NCBI GenBank assembly: GCA_002747145.1
Contig: PDTI01000010.1
Location: forward strand, 1 to 51,186
DNA: 51,186 bases
From: Desulfobacter postgatei
Lineage (GTDB): Bacteria > Desulfobacterota > Desulfobacteria > Desulfobacterales > Desulfobacteraceae
Direction: 5' to 3'
The notes below the pieces were generated by a model that saw only the letters and a list, made by a program, of their open reading frames with translations, was not told the DNA's origin and made no database searches. Below, one piece after another: positions 38,077-48,307 of this stretch (positions are counted from its first letter, which is position 1; the number at the start of each line of letters is the position of its first letter). The translations under genes and the position numbers were made by a program.

Positions 38077-39514
38077 TTTTTTTATTTGGGGTACGCTTTT
38101 GCATTCTATTAGAACAGAACGTTCCTGGCGCGAACTTCAGACAGGTTATATCCAGCAGAAAAAGAAACAGGCCATGGCGGGGCGTATACGCCACATGGCA
38201 GTGTTTCTCTGCCTTGGTATTGCAGCCGTGGCACTGCTCTGGTTTGGGGCCCGCACGGCGTCTGAAATCGGTGAACGGCTGTTTTCCCCAAAACAGAATA
38301 AGGTCCAAAGTGATCCAACCCCGTCCAATCACCTTAAAAAATCCGAAGTCAAAACCCTGATCCAAAACATTGATATCCTCAATTCAAAAACAAACATTTT
38401 CTTTGCGGATGGGCCGTCCTGGACATATACCATCCATACCCAACTGGACACACGCCTTCAGGCGAAGCTGATCAGGACACTGAACTATCTTAAAACCCTG
38501 GACCGGGGAAAGCCGGAACTCATCGGTATGGTGGCCATGGACGGCCGCACTGGATTTATAAAAGCCATGGCCGGATTTGATCCGGGCAATCCAGCCGCTA
38601 ATCCCTGTACATCGGCCGGCTATCCTGCTGCCAGTATTTTTAAAATCGTTACCGCATCTGCTGCCGTGGAAGAATTAAATTACACCGCCACCACTCCCCT
38701 TTATTTCAACGGCAGGAAATACACCCTGTACAAACGGCAGTTAACGAATCAAAAAACAAAATATACCAATCGGGTTACTCTGGAGACCGCCTTTTCCGAA
38801 TCCATCAACCCCGTATTCGGCAAACTCGGGAAACTTGCCCTGGGAAAAACAGTACTTAGCAATTTTGCCGAAAAATTTGGTTTCAACCAAAATCCGGATA
38901 CCGATTTTGATTTTCCAGTACCCCGTTTTGCAGTGATCGGCAATGACTACCATTTGGCGGAACTTGGATGCGGATTTAACAGGGATACCTTGATTTCGCC
39001 TGTATTTGCCATGACGATGGTTTCCGCAATGATGAACAAAGGACAAAGCCTTGTCCCCCGTCTTGTGGACCGGATATCTGACGCAGACCAAAACGAGATT
39101 TACAAAAGCACTAAAGAAGTGTATAAAACACCGATCAGCCCTAAAACAGCAGCCACCATGCAAAGACTTATGAAAAAAACCATATCCGGCGGTACAGCCA
39201 GGAAATCATTCAGGGGCTATTCACGGGATAACGTATTATCCAACCTAGTAATCGGCGGAAAAACCGGCTCTTTATCCAACCGGGCGCATACAATCAAATA
39301 CGACTGGTTCACGGGATTTGGGCAGCAGAAAAAAACAAAAGAGACATTGATCGTGGCAGTCGTCGTAGGCCACGGCAAATATATCGGAACCCGGGCATGC
39401 GCCCACGCCAAAAACATGCTGAAAACCTATTTCAACACGCCTATTCCCCAAAAAAGTTCGCTTGCAGAAAATTATAGACAAAATTCAGGAAATAAGGCGA
39501 CTAAACGCCTGTAG
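38024..39514 (+). CDS. Membrane-anchored penicillin-binding transpeptidase (start uncertain; TTG at 38099 or ATG at 38174 possible)
   Basis: TM segment MAVFLCLGIAAVALLWFGA; YPAASIFKIV (SxxK), SESINPVFGKLG (SxN), IGGKTGSLSN (KTG). Confidence 0.85.
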   Translation: MFFPALTAVLSQAVKLNSFFIWGTLLHSIRTERSWRELQTGYIQQKKKQAMAGRIRHMAVFLCLGIAAVALLWFGARTASEIGERLFSPKQNKVQSDPTPSNHLKKSEVKTLIQNIDILNSKTNIFFADGPSWTYTIHTQLDTRLQAKLIRTLNYLKTLDRGKPELIGMVAMDGRTGFIKAMAGFDPGNPAANPCTSAGYPAASIFKIVTASAAVEELNYTATTPLYFNGRKYTLYKRQLTNQKTKYTNRVTLETAFSESINPVFGKLGKLALGKTVLSNFAEKFGFNQNPDTDFDFPVPRFAVIGNDYHLAELGCGFNRDTLISPVFAMTMVSAMMNKGQSLVPRLVDRISDADQNEIYKSTKEVYKTPISPKTAATMQRLMKKTISGGTARKSFRGYSRDNVLSNLVIGGKTGSLSNRAHTIKYDWFTGFGQQKKTKETLIVAVVVGHGKYIGTRACAHAKNMLKTYFNTPIPQKSSLAENYRQNSGNKATKRL

Positions 39515-39589
39515 TTCTCGCTTTAGACTCTTATAGTTTCATTCTTTGTTATGTTCGCTAGGACATAAGCTTTTATATGGAGGATACAT

Positions 39590-42500
39590 ATGAAACGGCA
39601 AGGCAAATTTTCAACACGATTTTTTGATTATCTTAAACATATTGCAAAAATAGATGTGAGCATGGGCAAACCCTTGTCATCGGTGCATGAAAACACCTTA
39701 CTCTTTTTCCCTGACACCTGCTGCATTCTGGGCTGTGGAATCTGTGCCCTTGTGGCATTCAAAGGCCCTGCCTGTGAAGATGAGCTGCAGTCCCTGTCCA
39801 AGGGGCTTGACACCCTTTCACAAAATCGTCTTGGCCCGTTCTCCGAAGAGACAAATCCAATGGTTTCAAAAGATTACCTGGGGGGCGCAGAATTTTTGTC
39901 CGCCCTGTTTGAGCATGCCCAAACCCTTAAGCAGGAAACAATTTTTGCATCCCTGTTTTATAATCAGAAAAAAATCCAAACATTGTCCGGCATCATCAAG
40001 GAGATTGAAAAAATTCTTACGGATGAAACCCGGCACTTTAAATCTGTCACTGCCAGCTTATCCACACCCGAGGTGGAGATTGCCGCAGATCATATTGAGC
40101 AGCTCAAGGATATCCTTTGGTGTTTGAAAAAAGAGATTATTAGTAATATTGAAGCCATCGAACATCTGGCGCCGGGCATAGGGAAACAAAATAATCCTTC
40201 AGGGATAGCGCTTTTTAAACGAATCAATGCCGTACTCAACAGCCTTGACCGCCTGGAGGTCAGGGGACGGGATTCGGCAGGCATTTCAGTGCTGTGCACC
40301 CTGGATGAAAAACAATTCTCAAAATACAAAAACCTGCTGGCACAAAAAGGGATTGCCAACATGTTGGAAAAAAGAAGCAACCGGCAAATCCTGTCAAACA
40401 ACACCATTTCCATCAATGAAGTCAGCACTCCAGGATCCTTAAACCGTATTACCGTCTGTTTTGTATACAAATTTGCTGCAGAAATAGGTGCCCTTGGCGA
40501 CAACATCGCCTTTATCAGGAATCAGATTAGAAAAGACCTCTTACTCCAGACCCTTGCCGAATTTTCCCCGCTGACGTCATCGGTTTCCGCCCATACAAGG
40601 TGGGCATCAGTGGGTGATATCACCGAAGCCAACTGCCATCCCTTGGACAATGCGCCCACAGATACCCAAATATCCCAAAGCGGCATTATCCATGTCTGCC
40701 TGAATGGGGATATTGACAATTACCTGGAACTGAAAACCGAATACGAAGCCCAATACGACAAAATTGACCCCCAGATCACCACGGACACCAAATTGATTCC
40801 CTTGCAGATTGAACACCACCTGAAAAAGGGTGCGCCCATTGAAGAGGCATTCCGTCTGGCTGTCAACGAATTTGAGGGATCCCACGCCATTTCCATGCAC
40901 ACCGACCTTGCCCCGGGCAAATTGTTCCTGGCTCAGAAAGGCAGCGGGCAGGCCATTTTTGTGGGGCTTGCCCCGGACCATTACATTACGGCATCGGAAC
41001 TATACGGCGTGGTGGAGCAGACCCGCCATTACATCAAACTCAACGGCGAAGATAAAGGACAGATTGTGATTCTGGACCAGGAGAGCACCGGCGGTATTGA
41101 AGGGGTGCGCTCCTATTATTACGACAAACAGCCCATCACCCTGACCCCCAAGGATGTGCTCACCAGCCAGATCACCTCCAGGGACATTGACCGCCAGGGA
41201 TACAGCCACTATTTTCTCAAGGAGATCTCCGAGTCCCCTGTGTCTGTTGAAAAAACACTGGAAAACAAATTCAAACAGAATCCGGGTTCAGGACTTTTCA
41301 ATGTGAATCTGAACAGGACTATCATTCCGCCGGACCTGGAAGAAGATTTACGGTCTGGAAAAATTAAAAAAATATATTTCATCGGCCAGGGGACCGCCGG
41401 TATTGCAGCCCAGGGATGTGCGGATCTTCTCACCCATTACCTGGGGGATAAATCCATGAACATCCGTGCCCAGAAAGCGTCTGAGCTTTCAGGGTTCAAC
41501 ATTGGCAGCGATGGGGAAAATACCACAGCCATGGAAGATACCTTGGTTGTGGCCATCAGCCAGTCCGGCACCACCACGGACACCAACCGGACCGTGGACA
41601 TGATCCGGGCCCAGGGCGCCAGAAGCCTTGCCATTGTCAACCGCAGGGATTCGGATCTGACGTTCAAAGTGGACGGGGTATTGTATACCAGTTCCGGCAG
41701 GGACATTGAGATGTCCGTGGCCTCCACCAAGGCCTTTTATTCCCAGATCACGGCCGGGGCCGTACTCGGGCTGCACCTGGCTGCCCTGCTCAATGCCAGA
41801 ACTGAAGAATATATCAGTGATCAGATCCATGCGCTGATGGAATTGCCGGCAAAAATGAAAGCAGTTCTTGACATGCGTGATGAAATCAAGGAATGCGCCG
41901 ATACGCTTGCAATCTCTAAAACGTATTGGGCCACAGTGGGTTCGGGCGCCAACAAAACATCTGCAGACGAAATCAGGATCAAACTGTCGGAACTGTGCTA
42001 CAAAACCATCTCCTCGGATTTTGTTGAGGATAAAAAACATATTGATCTGTCAAGCGAGCCATTAATCATTGTCTGTGCCGCCGGCACCAGGGAAAGCGTA
42101 CTTGGGGACATCATCAAGGATACATCCATTTTCCATGCCCACAAAGCCTGTCCCATTGTGATCACCACCCAGGGCGAAGACCGGTTTGATCTATATGCCA
42201 AGGCCGTTTTCAAGATCCCCGAAATCCAGGAACATTTTGCCCCGGTTCTCAATACCCTGGTCGGACATATCTGGGGGTACTATGCAGCCCTTGCCATCAA
42301 TGCCAAATCAAAATTTCTGTATGACGCAAGGCAGAAAATAGAAAACATCATTGAAGCGTTCAAGACAGAGGGCCATGATGATTATGAGGTGCTTTTAGAA
42401 AACAAATTCACGGAAACCGTGGCAGAGTTCTACAATCAGTTTTCCCAGAAAAGGCGTCAGGGGGAATTTCCCGGGGCCATGGGGATGAGTACGATATCCG

Positions 42501-43303
42501 ACATGACCTTGCTGCTCAAATACCTGTCCGGCAGGCTGCCGGTATCGGATTTTGAAGTGGACTTCGGTGTCAAAGGCACGCCGTCCAATATGCTGTCCAC
42601 CTTTTTTAGCACCATGAACCAGGCCATCAATATTATGGCCCGGCCTGTGGATGCCATCAAGCACCAGGCCAAGACAGTTACCGTAGGCACCAGCCGGATC
42701 AGTGAACGGTTTGAAGGCATTGTTTTTGATGCCCTGGCTGAACATAACATCCAGATTCCTTTGATTACCAATACCAATGTACTGGTCCTTAAAAATCTGC
42801 AGGAAATCATATCCGAAGTGAAAGGTGCTGTGCTCTACCGTATCACCGGCTTAAACCTTTTAGGTAAAGTCACGGAAGACACCCGAATTGAAGTGGTATC
42901 CAAAACAGGCGTTCTTGCCAATGAATCCTCCAGGGTGGAAACAGATCACCGGCTCAAGGGCACCAAAAACATCATTGTCAGGGAGGGCAACGTATATATT
43001 GGCCAGGGTCGCAAAGACAACAGAAGCATTCTTGTGATTCCGGTGCTTTCATCTTCACCGGCATCGCCCAACATCATTGAATTCCTTTTGTCTTTAAACA
43101 TCGCTTTTAAATCCACAAGCGAGGTTACCCTGTTGAAAAAAATCAAGGCCCTGGGCGGAAAATATAGCCGGCTTAAGGACTGGGTTCTTGAAAGTAAAAA
43201 TGTGCCATGGGATGATAAATACCTCAACCTTGTTGACATTGAGACCCTGTTCGGTGCTACAGCCGAACGGGCTGTGGAAGCCATTGTTGAAAAACTCGGC
43301 TGA
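39590..43303 (+). CDS. Giant GlmS-like protein (glutamine amidotransferase + SIS domains + C-terminal extension)
   Basis: GCGICALVAFKG, LEVRGRDSAGISV, HTRWASVGDITEANCHPLDN, LNGDIDNYLEL; SIS: AISQSGTTTDTNRT, EMSVASTKAFYSQ; AGGAGG upstream; 1237 aa. Confidence 0.88.
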   Translation: MKRQGKFSTRFFDYLKHIAKIDVSMGKPLSSVHENTLLFFPDTCCILGCGICALVAFKGPACEDELQSLSKGLDTLSQNRLGPFSEETNPMVSKDYLGGAEFLSALFEHAQTLKQETIFASLFYNQKKIQTLSGIIKEIEKILTDETRHFKSVTASLSTPEVEIAADHIEQLKDILWCLKKEIISNIEAIEHLAPGIGKQNNPSGIALFKRINAVLNSLDRLEVRGRDSAGISVLCTLDEKQFSKYKNLLAQKGIANMLEKRSNRQILSNNTISINEVSTPGSLNRITVCFVYKFAAEIGALGDNIAFIRNQIRKDLLLQTLAEFSPLTSSVSAHTRWASVGDITEANCHPLDNAPTDTQISQSGIIHVCLNGDIDNYLELKTEYEAQYDKIDPQITTDTKLIPLQIEHHLKKGAPIEEAFRLAVNEFEGSHAISMHTDLAPGKLFLAQKGSGQAIFVGLAPDHYITASELYGVVEQTRHYIKLNGEDKGQIVILDQESTGGIEGVRSYYYDKQPITLTPKDVLTSQITSRDIDRQGYSHYFLKEISESPVSVEKTLENKFKQNPGSGLFNVNLNRTIIPPDLEEDLRSGKIKKIYFIGQGTAGIAAQGCADLLTHYLGDKSMNIRAQKASELSGFNIGSDGENTTAMEDTLVVAISQSGTTTDTNRTVDMIRAQGARSLAIVNRRDSDLTFKVDGVLYTSSGRDIEMSVASTKAFYSQITAGAVLGLHLAALLNARTEEYISDQIHALMELPAKMKAVLDMRDEIKECADTLAISKTYWATVGSGANKTSADEIRIKLSELCYKTISSDFVEDKKHIDLSSEPLIIVCAAGTRESVLGDIIKDTSIFHAHKACPIVITTQGEDRFDLYAKAVFKIPEIQEHFAPVLNTLVGHIWGYYAALAINAKSKFLYDARQKIENIIEAFKTEGHDDYEVLLENKFTETVAEFYNQFSQKRRQGEFPGAMGMSTISDMTLLLKYLSGRLPVSDFEVDFGVKGTPSNMLSTFFSTMNQAINIMARPVDAIKHQAKTVTVGTSRISERFEGIVFDALAEHNIQIPLITNTNVLVLKNLQEIISEVKGAVLYRITGLNLLGKVTEDTRIEVVSKTGVLANESSRVETDHRLKGTKNIIVREGNVYIGQGRKDNRSILVIPVLSSSPASPNIIEFLLSLNIAFKSTSEVTLLKKIKALGGKYSRLKDWVLESKNVPWDDKYLNLVDIETLFGATAERAVEAIVEKLG

Positions 43304-43425
43304 TTAGCATCCCTTAATTGTAGCGGCTTGATTTCATAATGGCCTTGGGTTTATTTTATCAGAAAAATTCGGCCAGAATTAAACTCGTGAGTCGTAACTT
43401 TGGGAAGCCATATACAGGCCACTCC

Positions 43426-43564
43426 ATCGAAGCGAAATCTCATGAAAATGAGAACCAATTTTCACAAATTTTCTGTTAATAGCGGGACTATTGGCATAAA
43501 ATTTGGTGGAATTGGAGCCATTTTCATGGGATTGCACCCGATTCATCAATTATCAAACACGCTC
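43426..43564. mobile_element. MITE copy 4 (139 bp, left terminus missing), right flank TTA
   Basis: ATCGAAGCGAAATCTCATGAAAATGAGAACCAATTTTCACAAATTTT...GATTCATCAATTATCAAACACGCTC|TTA; matches copies 2 and 5. Confidence 0.85.
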
Positions 43565-44451
43565 TTAAAGCTGGTAACGCGTGTCATAACAGAATCAGAA
43601 GCGCTTGCATAAGGTTTTCCGGATTTAGTCAAAGGCCGATCCAGATACCGTAGAACCCGACTGCTTGTCCCGGTTATATGTGCATGATGTACCAGTGATT
43701 CCATGATTGCGCCAAGTGAACCAGGGGTATCAAAAGTTAAATCTGTGGCCCATTGGCTTTGCCATAACGTCCAGTAATAGGAAAGATGCGGCCCCAGGAT
43801 CTTTTCCATATCAGGAAATATTCTTTGGGAAAAGCCGTTTAGCAGTTTGGTAAATTGTGTATTGAGCTGCTCATCAAGCAGTTGTTGAGCCTTTCGGTAA
43901 TCAGCGATATAGAGAAACTTGTTGCCGTGGACAAGAAAATCTATTCCAGCATGCTCAAGTCCGCGACACAGCCATTCACGGCCGTTGAGACAAATTTGAA
44001 TATGATAAGGGAACCATGTTTGCAGCCTGATGTTCATAAATCCGTAATCAATGTCATCAAAATAAAAGTACAGATCTTTGCACTGTGTCTGATAATTTTT
44101 AAGTTGTGGAAACCCATTTTCTGAACAATACACTGCCCGATACGATGAGCCTCGCTCCAGGCAGGACCAAACTCCGATCAATCCACTTGATATCTGATCC
44201 TTTCGCTGTCTTTGATGGGCAAGTTCCTCTTTTCGGATGCGCCATGTTGGGATATGAGTAACAGATCGACCGCAATTGTTGATAGTATACTGCTCTGTTG
44301 TGCGAATTATGCTTTTCGTCTGAGACAACATCCACTCTTTGTAATTTTTGTTGAGAATCCCTCTGTTTCGGCAGAAGTTCATTACCTCAGCCGCGGACAT
44401 CAGTGGAAGAATGAACCCTTTAAAAACAATACGGTCAAACCCCGTCGTCAC
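43546..44451 (-). CDS. Probable truncated ORF of a recurrent, possibly mobile, uncharacterised family
   Basis: TTGFDRIVFKGFILPLMS...FGFMN-type region YGFMNIRLQTWFPYHIQICLNGREWLCRGLEHAGIDF...YYWTLWQSQWATDLTF; GTG start; C-terminal residues VTSFKSVFDN* come partly from the MITE terminus. Confidence 0.5.
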   Translation of the reverse strand: MTTGFDRIVFKGFILPLMSAAEVMNFCRNRGILNKNYKEWMLSQTKSIIRTTEQYTINNCGRSVTHIPTWRIRKEELAHQRQRKDQISSGLIGVWSCLERGSSYRAVYCSENGFPQLKNYQTQCKDLYFYFDDIDYGFMNIRLQTWFPYHIQICLNGREWLCRGLEHAGIDFLVHGNKFLYIADYRKAQQLLDEQLNTQFTKLLNGFSQRIFPDMEKILGPHLSYYWTLWQSQWATDLTFDTPGSLGAIMESLVHHAHITGTSSRVLRYLDRPLTKSGKPYASASDSVMTRVTSFKSVFDN

Positions 44452-44988
44452 ATTCTTTCTGGCTGTTGAGTACGTTGATCGCAGTTATGACCGCATTAAA
44501 ATTGTCAAAAGACTCTCTCATGCCCATAAACACAATGTTTTTTATATCATGGCCAAGGGTATGCCAGGCATTAAACACTTGACCCACAATTTCAGATGCT
44601 GCAGGCTGCGCTTAAATCCCATGCGAGTGGTCTGGCAGAACTTCCAACCCACCTGGCTGGACACGCGAAGGGTTTTGTACCGGGTCATGGGGATCACCAC
44701 GGATTCAATTTTCAGACCGTGGGTAAGCGGGGTGATGAACTTGACCCGTTCACCCTCTTTGAATGTCTCTTCTACCTTGCCGGGTTGTAATACAAGCGCT
44801 TTTTCCAGTTCAGTCCAACGTTTTAAAAAATTTCAGAATTCCGGGGCATTGCCAATATTTTTTCCGCCGTTCTTCAACACTTCCCGGTAGAGCGCTTCGG
44901 CATGAAACACCTCCTTACCGTAATCATTTCGCAGGGTTTGGGTCAACTGATCCAACGGCAGGCCAAAGATATCAATCATAGGTTTCAT
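44450..44988 (-). pseudogene. RlmN-like radical SAM rRNA methyltransferase, 5' portion only, with stop, frameshift and loss of Fe-S cysteines
   Basis: Minus strand reads MKPMIDIFGLPLDQLTQTLRNDYGKEVFHAEALYREVLKNGGKNIGNAPEF*NFLKRWTELEKALVLQPGKVEETFKEGERVKFITPLTHGLKIESVVIPMTRYKTLRVSSQVGWKFCQTTRMGFKRSL.. then, after a frame change, GQVFNAWHTLGHDIKNIVFMGMRESFDNFNAVITAINVLNSQK. Confidence 0.8.
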
Positions 44989-45060
44989 GGCAGATGTATA
45001 TCACAGGCCTGGGAATTTGCCTATTCCAGTCTCCGGCTTCCTGCCTCCAAAAGATGAATT

Positions 45061-47888
45061 TCAAGAGTCGTGGGGGATGCCGCTAAAGGATGATGTCAGC
45101 TCATAGGCGATGCTGCCGCTTTGAAGCCGCATAATACTTTCTTCGGAATATCCGAAACTAAGCAGATTGATACTGCCGTACCAGGTGATATGATCATCAA
45201 TCACTGCAAATTTTTGATGGATGCTGGGTTTCAGGATCAGATGAATTCCCGCTGCCCGGATCATGGAAAAAAGAGGGGTCAGCAACGCCTTCTTCTCTGT
45301 TTCAAAAGGATCGATGGGCCGGGTTATGATGGTGATTCTGACCTCCTTTTGAATAAGCGGTTCAAAATATGCCATCATCTGGGCAACCCGCTTTTGGGTC
45401 ATAAAGGGGCTGACAATCATCACACTGGAACGGGCATTTTCAAGATCATTCAGGTATACTGGTAAAAAATTGTTTTTGGTAAAAATGATATTGGTGGGTG
45501 CATCTGGAAAATTTTCAACCTTGCTTTTATACCCGATGGCGGCATATCCCCTCAGTCGCTTGCCATACATGCTTTCCAGCATCTTGACATGAAGATCCAC
45601 ATAGTCGTAAACCTGCACTTCCTTTTTGTTGTCATGGGGGCGGTGAAGTCTTCCCGCGTACTGCTGCAACGTGCCTTTCCAGGAAATGGGCATGGCCAGA
45701 AACAGGGTGTCCAGCCGGGGTTCGTCAAAGCCTTCTCCAATATACGAACCTGTTGATACCAGGATAAAGGGATTGCCGGAAGGGACAGCACGAATCTCTG
45801 CCATGATCCGGGCCGTGTCTTTGTCTCCCATACCACCGAAGAGACAGAAGACGTTTTGCGTTTTTTTCTCCAGCCGTTTTGTTAACTGCGCCACATGGCG
45901 TCTACGGCCGGAAAGAACCAGGCAGGTCCGTCCCTTTTCAAAACACCGGATCACATCGTCTGCAATGAGCTGGTTTCTGACTTCGTCCGAGGCGAGCCGG
46001 TCATACACTTCCTGCAGGGACAATGCTTGATCCCCTTTATCCGGACCGGTCCTGAAGGATGTGAACCGCGGGATCAGACAATGGTCGAAGGACCTTTTTT
46101 CCGCCTGGGCTTTGGGGTCAACATTAAACCTTACCGGCCCACAGTAAAAAAAGATGATGGGATGGTGGCCGTCGGGACGGTCAGGGGTGGCGGTCAGACC
46201 GTAAATGATCTTTGCATCTGCTTCTTTTAAGATCTGTTCAAAGGTGATTGCCGGTACATGATGGCATTCGTCCACAATAATCATGCCGTAATTTTTTACA
46301 CATTCCCGGATAGTTCCGCTTCTGTTTAACGATTGCATGAGCGCCACATCTACAATTGATGAAAGCCGGTCCTTGCCGGCAGCCAGGTGGCCGATGATGT
46401 TGCGTTCCAGGTTGCGTTTCCTTTTGGAGGTCTGTTCCGGAAGGGTTTCGTTGATGACAAGAAACTGACCAAGTCTTTCCTGCCATTGGGAAACCAGTTG
46501 CTGACGATGCACCAGAACCAGGGTGTTGACCTTTCTTGCTGCAATGAGGCCTGCGCCGACCACGGTTTTTCCAAAGGCCGTCGCTGCAGCCAAAACCCCG
46601 TTGTCATGGGAGAGCAGCGCATCCACGGCCTGCTGCTGCTCTGGCTTCAAGGTGCCGTTGAACTCAACATTGATGTCGTGTCCCTGCTGGGTATGGTCTG
46701 TCCATTTGATCCTGGCCCCGTGCTGTTCCAAAAGCTGGCAAAGATCTTTTTCAGCCCCCCGGGGCAGGGCCATGTGGGTTTCATGATCATCGACACATGA
46801 AATGACCCGTGGGATGCCGAAAGTGGATTGCCGCATGGCCTGGGCTTTGTAGAATTTTGGATTTTTAAATGCCGCACACCGTTTAATGGCGTCCAGTGCC
46901 CGCTGGCTCACCCCTTTTTTTGACATATACAACATGGCAGACCTGACTATTTCAACGGTTTGGGGGAAATCTTTTGCCGTTAATGTCTGTTGTGTTTTTT
47001 TCCATGGGGTGGCATGTTCTTCAGGCTCACCCTTTAATTCTCCCAGATCCTGGCCCCGGATCAGTTTTGAAACCCAGCCGTTCAGTTCTGTTTCATCCAG
47101 CGGTGTGATGCGGGATAAAAAGGCCCATTGATCCGGCCAGGGGGTAAAATTTTCATCGATAAAAACAGAGTTGTCCCTGCTGCGGGCCGATTTTTGAAAG
47201 GGCAGAGCAATGAGGTTGCCATACCCGCCCCGGGGCATGGTGTCCTGGTTGGGAAACAGCCGGTCATAGGATGAAAATGAGATCTCATGGCGTTGGGCCA
47301 TGGCATGGGTGAGCAGGGCGGTACCAAATTTTCTGGCCACCGTTGCCCGAATCCGGTGCTTGAAAAAGAACCAGGCATGGCAGCCATTTCCGGATTGGGA
47401 CCGTTCCACGGCGATGGGGATGTCAAACCGGGCGCAGGTATTCCGGATCACTGAGATATCCTGCTGCCATACTTGTTTGTCAAAATCAATGGCCAGGAAA
47501 TGACAGGTTTCATCGGTGTTTAAAGGATAAATTCCAACGATCAATCCCCCCCTGAGATGGGCGTCAACAACCGCTTGTGTTAAAGGCGCGTGGGATTTAT
47601 GGCTGCACTTAAAACATTTACCCCTGGGTTTGTTGCAGATCCCGGGCCGCCATTCATTGACGCAAACCGGACTGAACCCATTCGGATTTGACCAGGAATA
47701 ATCCGGGCATTGGGGCTGATATCTGTTCCACGCCCTGGATCGGGGTTAATGGGTTCCCGGATCAGATGCTCACGACTGATGGAACCTTTACCGGATTCCA
47801 GTTCCCGAATTCTGGCCCTGAGGGATCTGTTTTCATCAACAAGGGACAGATATTTTTGTTTCAATTCCTGGTATGAAATATTTTTCAT
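45061..47888 (-). pseudogene. TOTE-type archaeo-eukaryotic primase + SF2 helicase + phospholipase D nuclease protein, frame-disrupted near its N-terminus
   Basis: N-terminal coiled coil MKNISYQELKQKYLSLVDENRSLRARIRELES in frame 47580..47888; AEP core YSWSNPNGFSPVCVNEWRPGICNKPRGKCFKC...FLAIDFDKQVW...VERSQSGNGCHAWFFF in a second frame; helicase AAATAFGKTVVGAGL, IIVDECHHV, LTATPDRPDG; PLD IHQKFAVIDDHITWYGSINLLSFG. Confidence 0.8.
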
Positions 47889-47990
47889 CTATAATTCGTT
47901 ACCTATTTGAGACATGATAAAAATCTGCACAACTCATCCTGATGCTGCTGCGGTTGATACATTGAATCTTTATATCATACCTGATAAATA

Positions 47991-48269
47991 GTGTCTGAAC
48001 GAAAACCCGTGTTTGGACGAAAAATTACCCAAAAGGAACTCAATTATCAGCACGGCGGCTCGGTATCCCCCGAGCAGCGAATTGAGCGGGGCCGGCAGGC
48101 CGGTGCGCTGTTCATGATCATCGGCACACTCCGCTCCATCGAGAAAAAACAACCCAAACAGATTCGGTTGAAAAAGAAGATCCTGATGTACTACAGCCTC
48201 AACCTTGAGCTGACAGATCTCAAAACAGGTCTCATTGAGTGGGCCGACAATTTCAGGACCCTCCGGTAA
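47991..48269 (+). pseudogene. LpoB-like C-terminal fragment
   Basis: GRQAGALFMIIGTLRSIEKK...ILMYYSLNLELTDLKTGLIEWADNFRTLR resembles the LpoB C-terminus but lacks signal peptide/N-terminal region. Confidence 0.5.
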
Positions 48270-48307
48270 TCCCTGGCAGCGTGCACAAAATAAAGGAGAT
48301 TTAGAAG

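Noticed and set aside
44348-44981. Plus-strand ORFs (180, 64, 72 aa)
   Set aside because: They are antisense to the rlmN-like pseudogene, which explains the sequence better.
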